A stretch of 64,000 nt of DNA, taken from NCBI RefSeq assembly GCF_011075055.1, contig NC_058151.1, positions 9,380,251-9,444,250 on the forward strand, written 5' to 3'. A model generated the notes under the pieces. It saw nothing but the letters and a program-made list of their open reading frames with translations, searched no databases and had not been told where the DNA came from. Below, in pieces: positions 1 to 19,599 of the stretch (the first letter of the stretch is position 1; every line of letters starts with the position of its first letter). The position numbers and the translations under genes are program-made. The DNA comes from Mangifera indica (taxonomy: Eukaryota > Streptophyta > Magnoliopsida > Sapindales > Anacardiaceae).

Positions 1-3000
1 CAATGTGCAGCAAAATCGCTTCTCATGCACACTAAACACAATAGTAATGAGAAAAATGAGTTACCAATCAATCTCCGCGGGTGGAATCCTCAGAAGTGAA
101 TTCAATAAGGCTCGAATCAACACTGACTTTATTCACACAATCTGGAAGTAGGTTTTGTTTTTTTTTCTTTTACATAATTATACGAATATTTTATGTACTT
201 TTTTAATCACATTCTTTTAAACAAAAAGGTTTGTGATTGAAAACCCCAACTGCAAATAGAATGAAATCCCTTCTTTACAATCGGTTGCTGGCTTTCTGTT
301 TCGCTCTAAATTAAAGCCTCTCACTTCTATGCTGCACTTTGCCATCCAATCCGACAAAAAGTTGCAGGTACTATAACAAACACGTATTTATTGTTTATTA
401 GAATTTGTGAAGTGCATTGGTGTTAACGTTTTTTGGAATTGTGATAAATGATGATTTGAGTTACAAAATGGTAGTGTGTGGGGGCTGTGGTAATGAGACA
501 TGATACTTGTTTTGGGAAAATATTATGCGAAACCTCACCGTGGTGGCCCCAGGTTCACCTTGTGCGTTTGGATTTTTTTAATAATTTTTACAAGTTGGCT
601 ATAAAATGGGTTGCAAATTTTGTGCCGTAGGAAACATGGGGTTTAAAAGCAATCTTTCTTCTAGGGAAATTAGGGAGCAATTGGTCCATGCCTCTCGCTT
701 GTCAAATATACGTAATTTGGTTTTCCTGATAAGCTGTATTTCTAGTATTTATTGTATCAATTAAGATATGATTGTGTCTGAATACATTTCGTTATGAAGT
801 GCTAAAGACTATGAGGACTTTATGAATGCGATAAACAACCTTGTTACAAGTTTACAAAATGCTTTTGATAGAGTAAAATAATGAGGAATGATCTTCATCC
901 TATCATGAAGTTGCATGTAAAATGTATGAGCATGTTATTATACTCTGATTTTGTCATTTGGAATTAACTCATCCTAAGTAGATTTAAATTTATGTCTGTC
1001 AGGACTTAATGAATTGCAAATAAGATTTATTGGAAAAATTGAATTAGAGATTAACGAAGCAGCAATGATTACTTTGGTTCTTGTTTCTTATGCATTTTTA
1101 CATTGCCTTACATCATATCACATTTTCACACTTGTTTTTTATATTTATTTAATCATTTTTTTTATGTTTATTTATATTAATTTTACATATATATTTCATA
1201 TCTTAAATAATAATTCAATATTACATATTAAATATGTAAAATTTGAAAGTAAGTAATTTTTAATGAGTCCAAACGTAATCTAAACTGAATCAAGCTTTAT
1301 TTTTTTTAGTTTGGTTTGATTTAAAATCTAAAATAATTTAATTGGAATTGAAAAATTTTCAAATTATTATTTTTTCAGTTTAGTTTTAAAAGGTTTTTAA
1401 ACCACACCAAACAGGACAATGCACACCTCTAGCTCCATGTACATGTTATTCATTTTCCTCCATGTACAATCGAATATGGATTAGAATTGAATAAATATAG
1501 ATGTTAATTATGATTTTTTGTTTGAGGTATGGTCGTGCATGGTTTGTGTATGTTTGTACATTAGCCCACCATGTGAGCAACTCACGAGGATTGTCTCATT
1601 GGTGAATTTTAGCAATATATAATTGTGCATCCTTAGAGTGCACAATCATGTATGGTGTTTGTGAGAGATTTCTATTTAAGGACATGTTTTGTAGCCTAGG
1701 GATATATTTTGATTCCTTTTTTCAAACTCTAGTAGAAAGCCCTAAAAGAGAGAGAGTTCTTGAGGTTGAGAAGTCTTTCAGGTAGTAAAGAGGTGATTTT
1801 CGAAGAGAGTAAAAGTGTTAGTTGATCAAGAATCAGAGAAAGATTTGGCTACAATTCTCCTTACAGGGACTGAGGTAAGTAGGGGCTGTTGTCGTTATGC
1901 TCTTGATAATTCTTGATGAATAAAGGATTTGAATATAGTCAATTTGATTATAAGCATGTTGTATGAATGTACCTGTCAAATGACTATACTTGATTGTGTG
2001 TTATTCGTATTTAAGATGGTCTATGGTGATTGATCAAGATTCAGATGCACATGGATGGGTTTTATTTTCTTTTGGCTATAACACACTAGAAAGGCATGAG
2101 ATGATTGCATAGTAGTGTTGGTTGGTTTGTCCCGTATGCATGTAGTTTAAGTGTCAAGAATCACGCATCATGTCTTTAATAAGAATTATGCATATAACGG
2201 ATTTCATGGTCATGCCGTCCCATTGGCGAACAATCGTGTGCTCAACTTTCTTATCAATGTGGCAATCTAATGTACAATCGTGCATTCTCCATGCACAACC
2301 ATATATCATGCAAAAATACTTAAATAAACCTTTAACATACTTGCAGGTGTTATATAAGTAGTGCCTACCTCATGTTCTCTTAATTTCATGATTTGACTTT
2401 TGAAACAATAATAAGGTATTAGTGGATTTAGGCACGAACCCAATCTCACTGTAATAGACTCTAGATCATTTACTCTAATAGACAATTCATAATTTCATTT
2501 GCAAATAAGCCATTAAAGATGATGACTTTGAATTGCATGATTTCAATCTTGATGATGTTGTCTTTATAGAGTAAGAGGTCACAAATGTTGATAATGCGCC
2601 CCTTCTTGAGCAAGAGCTAAATTGTAAGTGAAATACAAAATGATTGGATAATGAATAATTTTAGAAGTACACATAATACTTTAAGTAGATAATCGACAAT
2701 ATAACTAGTTACTTTGTAAAACTTATTAAGTTAATGATATTTATGTGGAGTTAGTGTTAGACATTTTAATATATCATTAAATTTGTTATATCGGTGTTAT
2801 CTTCTTCTTAAGTTTTCACAATTGATGAATTTTTAAAACTTGTTTCTTTTTTCTATAATTGGCATGTATCCAATATTATTGAGTACTAAAAGTAGAATAA
2901 AATAAATAAATTAGAATGAGAGAGAAAAATACTACTTATTAGTATGATAATTTATTGAAATTTAGTTTGCAAAGAAATGGTGAACTCTTTGAATTTAGTT

Positions 3001-3560
3001 TAGAAATTTAAGCAAAGTGTTGAATTGGTAAATGGGTTAAAGTATTAGATACATTAGACAATTCAACATAAATAATTAACTTTTTAAATTATTTGTCAAA
3101 TAGTCACAATTAAATTATAATTATTGATAATCCAATAATTATAAGTTATATCGAACATGCATACAAAATCAATTATTCGAGTAATCATAAAGCTTGTCAA
3201 ATATACACAATGTAAAATATGTATAAACGTAACATTCCTATTATTATAATAAATGAGATTTGGGAGGCGGTCATTTTCTAAAGTATGGTTACCATACGTA
3301 ATTTCCCAGGCTTTAAAACTTTTTACCTGAACTTAAAATATTAAATCTTGATTATTTTAATCTTTCGTTTAATTAATTTTACTATAATAAATAATTTTTG
3401 TAAACAGTTATGTTGTATTTTATAACGATCGCATGAATGATTTATAAGACATCTTTTTTAAATCATTTGACATTTGATTAAACATAATTTAACAAAAATG
3501 CATATTCTTGTGCAAAATTATGAGACCTATAAAGATCTCACTATATTAATTAACTGAATT
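1..3560. other. Intergenic, no recognisable gene; LTR-like debris
   Basis: I see no protein of recognisable family on either strand. About 1410-2380 carries short motifs such as GTGCACAATC and CCATGCACAACC and a purine-rich leader-like stretch (about 1740-1880), which resemble the noncoding LTR debris seen elsewhere in this window at 14-15 kb and 39 kb. The rest is AT-rich. A 31-codon reading frame starts at 56, but nothing about it is recognisable. Confidence 0.35.
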
Positions 3561-3571
3561 AATTCCTTATA

Positions 3572-3577
3572 TTTATT
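3572..3577 (-). terminator. Putative AATAAA polyadenylation signal of the NPF gene
   Basis: On the minus strand a canonical AATAAA lies about 40 nt after the TAG stop at 3617-3619. Its position and strand fit 3' end formation of the NPF3.1-like transcript. Plant polyadenylation signals are loose, so this rests on position and consensus only. Confidence 0.4.
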
Positions 3578-3616
3578 TTTTTAAATCTTGTTCAATACAG
3601 TTGACGATCAACAACT

Positions 3617-10770
<7,154 letters not shown>

Positions 10771-10881
10771 TACCTCTGGTTTCAAGGCCACTGGACTGAG
10801 AAATCAAGAAAGCTGCATACTTGTGTGTGAAGGATGTAAAAAGGCTAACTAGTGATGCGGTATCTACTGAAGATGGAGAAT

Positions 10882-10888
10882 TATAAGG
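10882..10888 (-). promoter_or_regulatory. Possible TATA element of the NPF gene
   Basis: The minus strand reads CTTATAAT about 112 nt upstream of the ATG at 10770, a plausible TATA position with an 80-nt leader. It rests on position and AT content only; no other core-promoter signal was identified. Confidence 0.25.
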
Positions 10889-10899
10889 GAGGCAGGGGT

Positions 10900-11231
10900 C
10901 CATAATTTGACTTCATTGTCATGTGATGCGGTATCTTATGTCATAGTTTTTGACCCTTTTTCGATTTTATTAACTTTGTCTTTATTGCAATCAACTTGCT
11001 TGGGTGGTTCCTGCGGAGAGACTTAGATGGCTAAATGTGAGATATTTTGAGCAGAGAATATCTTGTGTATATGATTCGTATAAAATAATATACAACATAG
11101 TATAGTCTCTGTATATATTAAAAAATGCATAATAAAATATCCAATTTCACATCTCTAACCTGAATCAATAATAAAAAAGATAATTTAGAATACTCAGATG
11201 AATTAGTTTGCAAACTCTTCACTAAATATAC

Positions 11232-11283
<52 letters not shown>

Positions 11284-12575
11284 CAAAAAATAAACATTAA
11301 TCATTTTCAGCATTAAATATATTTAGAACTATGAAGAATTATGGGTGTTTTGGTTTTGGATGACTGACCTTCCATGATTAAAATATATGAATCTGATTTG
11401 AGTCTACAATAGAATAAAATAACAAAGACTATATAACACTATATTACTAAATGAATATTATTTGAGTGGCCAAAAGACTTATTTCTATCCAAGGTTTGAT
11501 GTATTTATAAACTGTTGCATATTAATTTTCAAAAATTTAAAGTCTTACCCATTATCCAATTTTGTTAATAACTTATATTAGCCTAAGATATAAATAACGA
11601 TTTTATCTTTCTTCAGTAAAATAACAAAAATACCTCCCCTATAAATTATAAATTTAGTGTATTAAATATGTAATTAAATATAAATTATCAATTTACCCCT
11701 TATTATGTAATGACCAAATAACAGTTTCTCAAATTATAAGACATTAATGTGATTTGTTCATTTGAATTGAATTGCATTTTAGGCTTAATAAATGACCTGA
11801 ATTGCATTACAAATAATTCCACATTAAGCCTCTAATATTTGATACCAAATAATTCCACATTAAGCCCTTAATATTGGATAGTAAATTAAGTTCATTATTG
11901 ATGAACTCTACATGCAGCATTGCCAATGCAAACTGGATTATGCAATAAACAAACTACATCAGAAACCAATAAAATCTCATTCCAACTCTAACAGATTCAA
12001 CTCAAACTCATTAATCAACATGTGTGATATTCAACAGAACAAAGACCACACAAGGCTGAAATTGATTTATATTCAATTCAAACTTGAAATGTTTTGAGTA
12101 AGATTCTTATAGGAAAAAAAAAGACTACACCATCAGAAAAACTAATAAACAGTGCTTAAAAAAAAAAATACAAACTTATATTCTGTTCACTGGGCAAATT
12201 TGGCTCCTAAATAAAATCTTCCATTTTCAACTGCCTTGTATAGATGTAGGCTTTATGCAATTATTGATTTTGGATACCTGTCAAGTAAAAATTGAAAATT
12301 TCAACCCATTGGCGCTACATTTATGAAATCTTAGTTGCTAAAAAAAATTAAAAATATGAAAATAAAGATGTGAATCACTTGCATAAATCATTGGTTGATT
12401 TATGTTTTCCTCTGAAGGTTGTTTGGAAGATGAAGATGGTGTATACTGAGACCTAATAGAATGATTGGTCATTGTGGGAATAGTTCTTTCTTTGTTTACA
12501 AAAAAATATGGAAAATTAATTATGAAAAAAAAAAGGACATAATCAATGAAAAATTACATATCAAAATTACCTTGA
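10900..12575. other. Intergenic: microsatellite, tandem repeat and MULE-end-like fragment
   Basis: No gene is seen. A (TA)n tract occupies about 11236-11282. A 36-bp tandem duplication begins at 11811 and again at 11847. At 11468 the sequence GGCCAAAAGACTTATTTC starts a stretch resembling the terminal repeat of the complete MULE-type element at 22755, but no matching right end is visible. Confidence 0.5.
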
Positions 12576-12579
12576 GTTT

Positions 12580-13950
12580 TCTAGTGTTTGCATTGTCTAG
12601 ATTTTTTGACAGTTGTTGTGACCCATTTCATGGCATAGATTACACTAAAGTGTGGACACATGTTTTCTCTTTCCTTCTTCATTGTGGTCTCTCCTCCTTG
12701 AGTATTTTGGCCTACAGGTTTGGAATGTCTAAATAGTGATTGTAGCTTTTCTTCAATGCTCTTTACCCAACTCCTCTTATTTGGAACAAAATGAATCATT
12801 TCAACATATGTTTTCATTTATACTGCAATCCTTAGCCTCTCATCAACAAAGTCTTCAAATGAGGAAAATTCATATGTAAGATGGAGCATACTACATGCTA
12901 GCAAGGTACTCCAAACAACTACCACATATTACAATTACAAAATTTTTTTCTCCAGATCCAATGTGTAACTTCTACTTAGTCTAACACTCTTAGTAATCAC
13001 TTCAAACTCCTTTAAAATAGTATACAAAATGGACACATTTCTTGCTGACTCAATATTCTTGCTGAGTTTGAAAGAACCAGTGGAGGTAGTGGAGTTACCT
13101 ACTCAATTCTAGCCTTGAACAAACTCAGAATTGCTAGTTCACTATCTTTACCAAGCTAACTATTGAAAGTCTCACTCATATTGTTTGTAATGTGATCCGA
13201 TTTGGCTTTTGTATAAAAGTCAAACCTAATTAATCATGTTTATTATTAGTCATCTATTTATAGGCCTTATCATCAACCTGTCTTACTTGAGATAAGACAT
13301 TCTAGAAATCAATTTTATTAGATGCTTTACATTGCCTAAAAGAGGTTTCTAAGGTGTATTCTAGGAATTTTTTTTTCTAAAATTTGCATAAAAATGCCTA
13401 ATACAAAACCTACTTCTTGCACTAAACACAAACTCTCTAAAGCATTAATTAAACCTTTCATTCTATCATTTATGAAAGTGTAGGCTCCACATCTCAAAAA
13501 AGAAAAAAAAATCATGTAATAGCTTGAGGAAATACCCCCCAAGTGTCATTGTTTTTAACCTCATAAACACATATTACATTGGGAAAATTTCACTATTGGC
13601 ATCTATTGCTACAATTGACAAAAGCACTCCCCTAAAATGGCCCTTTAAATGCTAGCTATTAACCCCAACAAAATGTCTACATCCCTCCACAAACCTCTTC
13701 CTTTGTGCAACAAAACTAAAAAACAACTTATGAAATCTTGGATGAGATGAGATTTCTTCCTTTATTACTTTGTGAACAACCATGGATTTTGGATTACTAA
13801 CCAATAGTATGTAAGCATACTTATACAACCAATTAAAAGAGTCTACATGCTCTTTCATAGTCATTATAACATCCACAAGTAAGCCAAAGGGCATAATAGT
13901 CTTTTTCTTTGCTTTTAATTGAGTTAATTAATGTTTCCAAAGTGATCACA
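12580..13950 (-). pseudogene. MULE transposase relic, catalytic half
   Basis: Read on the minus strand, 13894-13652 encodes ISSHPRFHKLFFSFVAQRKR followed by FVEGCRHFVGV. The next frame continues with HLKG and then a diverged AIDANSEIFPM block. This order is that of the MuDR-type transposase core (GCRPxIGxDGCHLKG...DGNxxxFP). Near 12620 a CNLCHEMGHNNC run matches the terminal zinc knuckle of these proteins. Frequent stops and frame changes show it is dead. Its N-terminal half lies at 16260-17204 on the same strand, across a 2.3 kb insertion. Confidence 0.7.
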
Positions 13951-16260
13951 CCCTTGTATATGGGTATATAGGGTCGTGTATTATCAGTAAGTTTAAATTT
14001 CTTAGATGAGATTAGAATCGTGATAAGATCGAGTGTTGCTTTAGTTATATAATATGAAACACGCCAATGTATTATGTCTAGAAGGCAAAATAAAAAGAGA
14101 TAATTTAACCTAATTCAATTATTCTTTTCACACTCCAGTCGCACACCTAGAGTTAGACGGAAGAGAAAGAGAACCTTGGTCACCTAAAAGAGTTGTCGGT
14201 CGTCAAAATTCTCATAGCCATGTTAAGAGCTTGCTTGATCAACGAAAGACAAGTGAGTGGTGACTTTAATTATATAAAACTTGTGATAGTGTTAGATTAT
14301 GGTTGAAAGAATGAAGTTGTGCCCCTGAATTTTTATCAAGAATATGATAATGGCTTAATTCGTGTTAATTGACGCTTGAAGTGGATGAGAAATAGATACA
14401 TAGCTTTTGATGTTGTTGTTGTTGTTGCTAGGTCAAAAACCATGATTTATGGAGTCTTTGTTATATTGAACTTAATTGAATGTTTCCCCCTTGATAAACT
14501 ACTTAATGAGAAACTTTTGAGGATTTTAATAGTGTTAATATGTGCGTATATTATGTTGGATGTTTAGAGACATTGTTTGAGATAATAAGAAACTTGTTTG
14601 ATGATGATAAATGTTAATGGATTGAATGATTGGACATGTTTGTATTATTGTAAATAGGAAAATATAGATTAAAGATGTAGATGCATGATCTTACAGCCTA
14701 TGTGTATGTATGATTGCTAGCATCTAATCGAAATAGTGTAGAAACCGCAATATTGCAATCTCTAGATCATGAAACATGGTTGTGTATGGCATCATACACA
14801 CCTGTGTGTCTTTAGTTTGAAATAGGAAAGTCTTCACATGCTCATTCTAAGGAAAGACGTACATAGTCATATGGTATGGGATACACGCCCATATGTGACT
14901 TTCTAAAAATGGATGATGTATTTAAAAAGAGGTACATAAGGATGCACCTTAGGCACACACCCGTGTATTTAGTTAAAAGATCATTTTACCTCTAGTTCAA
15001 GCAAAGTGAAAGGGAAGAAAAAAGAAAAAGAAAGAGAATAAGAGACTTTAGTAACAAAGACAAGACAAATAGAATTAGAAAAAGTGTCTAACTATGTGTA
15101 AGACAACATGAGACCTTGATAGAGTCAAATCTGGGTCAAAAAAAGAAAAGTTAAAGAATGTGGTTCATATCTAGATAGCCACCAGTTGTGAGCAGAAATG
15201 ACAAGATACATGAAAGAAATAAGGTCGGATATCTATGAGATGCATCATGTACTCGACACTAAGGCATATAGCCACCCAATTTATTTCAGGTGTGTATTGT
15301 AAAGGATTATGGCTTTTTAGTTATTCCTCATGTGGTCAGCAGGATGCATCAAATATATACTCATAGTAGGGGTTATCCCAAGATGGTTTAGATAACAGTT
15401 CCATTTAACTTATTTAATAAAAGAATAAATCGCTACTAGATTTTTCCCCTACGTGACTAAGGTGTCCCAATTAGTTAGCCTAATAGGTTGTATGGTAAGT
15501 GCACAAGGCACGACAAATTGTGACACGCAAGGTGTCTTATGTCTTTACTAAGGCATCAGATATGCTGATTTCAGCTTAGGCCCTAATAACTTTTGTGGAT
15601 GGTCTATGTCAAGGCACGAGATTGTTGAGTGGTGACCACATTCAAATTTGCAAATAAAACACTAGGTTTAGCAATTTTATGAGTATTCAAGGTATCTAGA
15701 GGTCATTGAATTACTGAGTGTTTTCACTCATACGTTTATTTTTGTTATTTTGTATGTAACGATGAGTAGCGGACATGTAAGGGAGCCAGTTGTCTAGAAA
15801 GTAGCTATGCGAGAGTGAGGGGCATACTTGTCATTTTTATTTTTTTCTTTTTGTTTATGTATTTTTATAAATTTTAGTTACAATTTCTGAGTTATTACGC
15901 ACATTCATTACTTATTTTGATTTTCAAAAAGTGACATTTATGAAATGTTAATAACTGAGGTATTTCAAATTATATTTCAAATTTCGCCTTTTTGTACGCC
16001 TTAAAGATTAAGTATTTATTATCATGTTTTTCCTTTTAATTTTCAAATTTAGAAAACAAGTCATACATATCCCTTTGGGTCATATCCCATGTAAGGGTAT
16101 GTATCTAGAGAAAAGTATTATAGTCATTCTAGTGGCAAATTTCCTAGCCCTATACAGTTTTTTGTAATGAATCTTTAAAAAATGTTCCCTATCTAATGGG
16201 TCTAATAAAGGCTTAATGTTAGACCCTTTTTAGGACTTGAGAAAACTATCTAATTTTTCA
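13950..16260 (+). mobile_element. Gypsy-type LTR relic inserted in the MULE relic
   Basis: This noncoding block splits the MULE transposase relic. It shows traits of gypsy LTRs in this window: ACACACCCGTGTA-like motifs (about 14780-14970), a purine-rich leader-like stretch, and TTACTGAGTGTTTTCACTCA near 15712 followed by a GATGAGTAGCGG segment, comparable to 61780-61860 in the gypsy LTR at the end of the window. Exact ends and target duplication were not found. Confidence 0.45.
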
Positions 16261-17204
16261 ACTACAAAAGCAAAACTAGTATCTACACACTAAGATAAGT
16301 GTGTTCATATTTTCGAATTCAGTAAGACTGTTCCTCTACTATCATTGCAACGTATAGATGGAATGGACAGTTTGTTACTCTAGATACAACTTTAATTATT
16401 CTCTTTTCATTATATATTTTCTTCAATTTAAAGCTTTTTTGAATATTGTAGTCTTTCAACACTTTGAAAAGCTTGTCTTACCTCTAAATAAATCTTTCTA
16501 ATAGTAGCATATCTAAAGGTCTTACCCTTCATATATCTAGACAACCTACTTGTGGTAACCTCCTTTACACTAGATACCTCAAAATTTCCATCTTCACTAT
16601 TTTCTTCATAGTTTGATAGCACCTTAGTATCATTTTTTATACCTTTAGCTATCATTACATTACTACTATCTCCTTCTTCCGCATCTTTATTTTCATTTCT
16701 ATGATCATCATCATTATCATCATTAAAACCTGGATCTTCTTGAAAGGCATCACTCTAATGAAACTCATTATCATTACACTCAATATGGGGGATCTATGGC
16801 TCATTTTCATCAAAACCTTCACTCAAGTTAGTTGATTGTGATGGTTGGGTAGTGTGTTTTGATGTTTGGGCATCAGGTTGAGTGTTTGTAGAAAGCAGAG
16901 TCGCTATAGAGTTAACTATGTCAAGTGGAATGAAGTCAACAAACATTTTGATATTTTCTACCTCAACTTTAGTATATTGTTCAAATACATAACACATGTT
17001 TTCATCACTATCAATTATATATTTATCTACTTCATTAGGCATTTTAGCCTTAATATTCTTACAAAGATACAACTGAACTTTTTTATCCTCATGTGCATAC
17101 ATTGTTTCATTTCCTTTAATGAACACAATGTAACTATATTTGTCTAAATCCACATTGTTTATTTCACATTTAGTTCCACATACTTCAAATATTAAATTAG
17201 ACAA
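16260..17204 (-). pseudogene. MULE transposase relic, N-terminal and DNA-binding part
   Basis: The 17204-16794 frame (136 codons) contains VDLDKYSYIVF and VQLYLCKN, followed by an acidic Ser/Thr-rich stretch, like the PB1-like N-terminal region of plant MULE proteins. The 16655-16428 frame and its extension to about 16270 read TFRYATIRKIY, then KLKKIYNEKRIIKVV and NCPFHLYVA, matching the MuDR DNA-binding domain (VxxGFxxKxxKNDxxRVxxxC). Both are disrupted. The catalytic half continues at 13950 downwards. Confidence 0.6.
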
Positions 17205-17269
17205 ACATTAGAGAGAACATCCTATAAATAACATATCATAAATTAAATGAAAGTGAATAAAATATCTAA

Positions 17270-17800
17270 GGCAATTCATGCAGCATTTAAGTAAGACAAG
17301 GCAATTAAAATTTTAAATTTATTCATTTTTTTTATTTAAGATATATTATCATATGAGTTGTATGTAGTAAAGTCATGCAATATACAGTAAACATGTAATG
17401 TACAGTAAGCAATTAAATGAAACAACAAGCAGTATGCAGTAATAGTCAAACATAGTATGCAGTCAATTCATGTAAATTCATAGTAAACATGCAATTCGTG
17501 TAATTTACAGTAAACATGTAATATATTTAAGACGGTAAGCATATAAACATGTTTTTCATGTAATATACAGTAAACATATAATATATTTAAGACAAGGCAA
17601 TTCACACTATGTGAGCAATATGTAGTAAATTCATGTAACTTCAGACTAATAGTGAATTCATGTAATATATACCAAGCATTTAAATGAAACAATGAGTAGT
17701 ATGTAGTAATACTCAAACACAACTAACCCAAACCAAGTTTTAAACAATATTATTTGCAATATACACTAAGCAGTGAGCAAATTATAACGGTTTTAAACGT
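17270..17800. repeat. Imperfect short tandem repeats next to the MULE N-terminus
   Basis: Elements such as CATGTAATATACAGTAAACAT, ATATATTTAAGACAAGGCAAT and AGCAATTAAATGAAACAA recur irregularly, at least three to five times each in variant form. They lie immediately upstream of the MULE N-terminal relic, where subterminal repeats are common. The minus-strand frame at 17722-17468 merely translates these repeats. Confidence 0.6.
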
Positions 17801-17809
17801 GAAGCAACT

Positions 17810-19250
17810 TATACCAATTGTTTGCAGATGTTTAATCATCACTAGTAGTAACCCATAAAATCATGTTGAAAATATCAGTGTTTAAGGTTTTTTGATATCT
17901 AGGGCTAGTGCGAGTTTTTATTATTATTGTTTTTGTTGACATATTTATATATTTATTGATCATAATCATATTGACATATTTATTTGTCTATAGATGTATG
18001 AGCATATATGTGATTAAAGTGTAACATATGTCTTAAGATAAAGTTTCTTTGGAGTATAACAGTTGTATATGTATGTTTCACGAGTTTCGAGCAAGGTGGA
18101 AACATACTGGCTTCGTTGGAAGTAAATGACTTTCTCTTGTTTTTTTTTTTAATATAAGGTTAAAGAGAAATCATAAAAAGACTAATAGAGACATAACATA
18201 TGTTTGTGATCATTTTGTTGGGTGATATTTCTGTCATACTCCCATATTTGATCTGTGTTGATTTGATTATTAGTAATTGTAATTAAAGATAATCTTATGT
18301 TGATAGAGGACTTTAATAATATCTTGGTTCATTATAGATGGTCATATCAACTAAATTATTTATTAAAGTGTAATTTATCTTTGGACTATTTTGTTTTTTA
18401 AAATAATTACCACTTAAAATTAAAAATGTTAATCCCCCGGGAGTCAAAAAATGTTTTTCGTTTTCTTAAAATAAAATAAAATAAAAATAATTAATATTAC
18501 TTAGGTGGAAGAATGTTAGAAATTTTTTGATGTAGGTCAACATTAATTAAATTTTTGGTTTAAGAAAATTGGGTAATTGAATAGTCCAATGCCAACTTAC
18601 AAATAGACTTGAGTGATCAATAAATATAAACTCAATACGTTTGAAGGTTATTATTTGAGTGGACAACATAAGTGTAGGTCTTGAAATTTATTGGACTTTG
18701 ATGAGGGGTCAATTAACTTACTATATATTGGTTAGGTCCATACTCTAAACCCTAATACAATATAACTTACCCATTTAAAACTGTTATTCAAAAAAGATTC
18801 TGGAGTAGAAGATCAAGTCACGTTAAGAAATGAGCTCGATAGGTTATTTTAGGTGATTTTCAAAAATATTTCAAATTTAGTTTATATAGCAACCTAAGTA
18901 TTCTTAAAACCTGAAAGTTTGATCTAGTATTTTATAATTTGTGTATAAATCATGAAATTAGGATTAATTAATTTATTTTATTGAGTGTATACAAAATAAA
19001 TCTTACACCCTTCTTACTAATAGACTACAGCAATGTTGACAATTAATGGGTAAAATTTTAAATTTTTAAAATTTAACAGGAAAGAATTTGACAATACATT
19101 AAGCCTTAGGCGGGAGAAGTCTTTTGGCCTATTTGAGCTGCCTACTGCGTCATTGGTAAGACCGACCAAATAACTCGTCTAAAAACAAAGAGGAAAATCT
19201 TGAGAAAAATACAAATCACAAAATCCACTGTGTTTGATGTTGGTGTGGCA
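17810..19250. other. Intergenic, AT-rich, nothing recognised
   Basis: I saw no protein similarity, RNA gene or clear repeat here beyond short A/T runs. Confidence 0.4.
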
Positions 19251-19252
19251 GG

Positions 19253-19594
19253 TTAATAATATCCTTTGGATACTAATTGGACAGATGGAATTCTCATGTT
19301 CTCAATGAAAGATTCTGTATCCTTTGGCATGCGTGGAACCAAACTACTCAGCTTGACTGTCTGAACAAACGGAAAGAAGAAATCCATGTTGAATACGTCT
19401 CGTGTTGATTTTGCAATGACATGAACCTGATCCCGTGACTCAGTCCCACTACATAATGCACTTTCATTTTGTCCATTTCTCTTTTCTTCCTTTATTTTCA
19501 ACTCCATTTCCTGATCCCGTGAGTCAGTCCCACTACTTTCAATATTCTTTCTGTGAACATTAACTCTTTTTTCTATACATAAAGACGTCAGTCT
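19253..19594 (-). CDS. Unidentified last-exon candidate with an internal duplication
   Basis: An open frame of about 113 codons runs to the stop at 19253, opening after a TTTTATAG acceptor-like site. An ATG inside it at 19507 could instead start an 84-residue protein. The protein repeats SGT(D/E)SRDQ 28 residues apart, the DNA units (CCTGATCCCGTGA on the plus strand) lying at 19426 and 19510, exactly 84 bp. It ends with a FFFPFVQTVKLSSLVPRMP segment and a C-terminal KGYY. Base composition is more balanced than in the surroundings. I do not recognise the family. It could be the 3' exon of a gene fragment captured by a transposon; no upstream exon was found. Confidence 0.35.
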   Translation of the reverse strand, partial: RLTSLCIEKRVNVHRKNIESSGTDSRDQEMELKIKEEKRNGQNESALCSGTESRDQVHVIAKSTRDVFNMDFFFPFVQTVKLSSLVPRMPKDTESFIENMRIPSVQLVSKGYY

Positions 19595-19599
19595 TCTAT

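Noticed and set aside
1014..1256. 80-residue hydrophobic frame
   Set aside because: A/T-rich random frame; no support.
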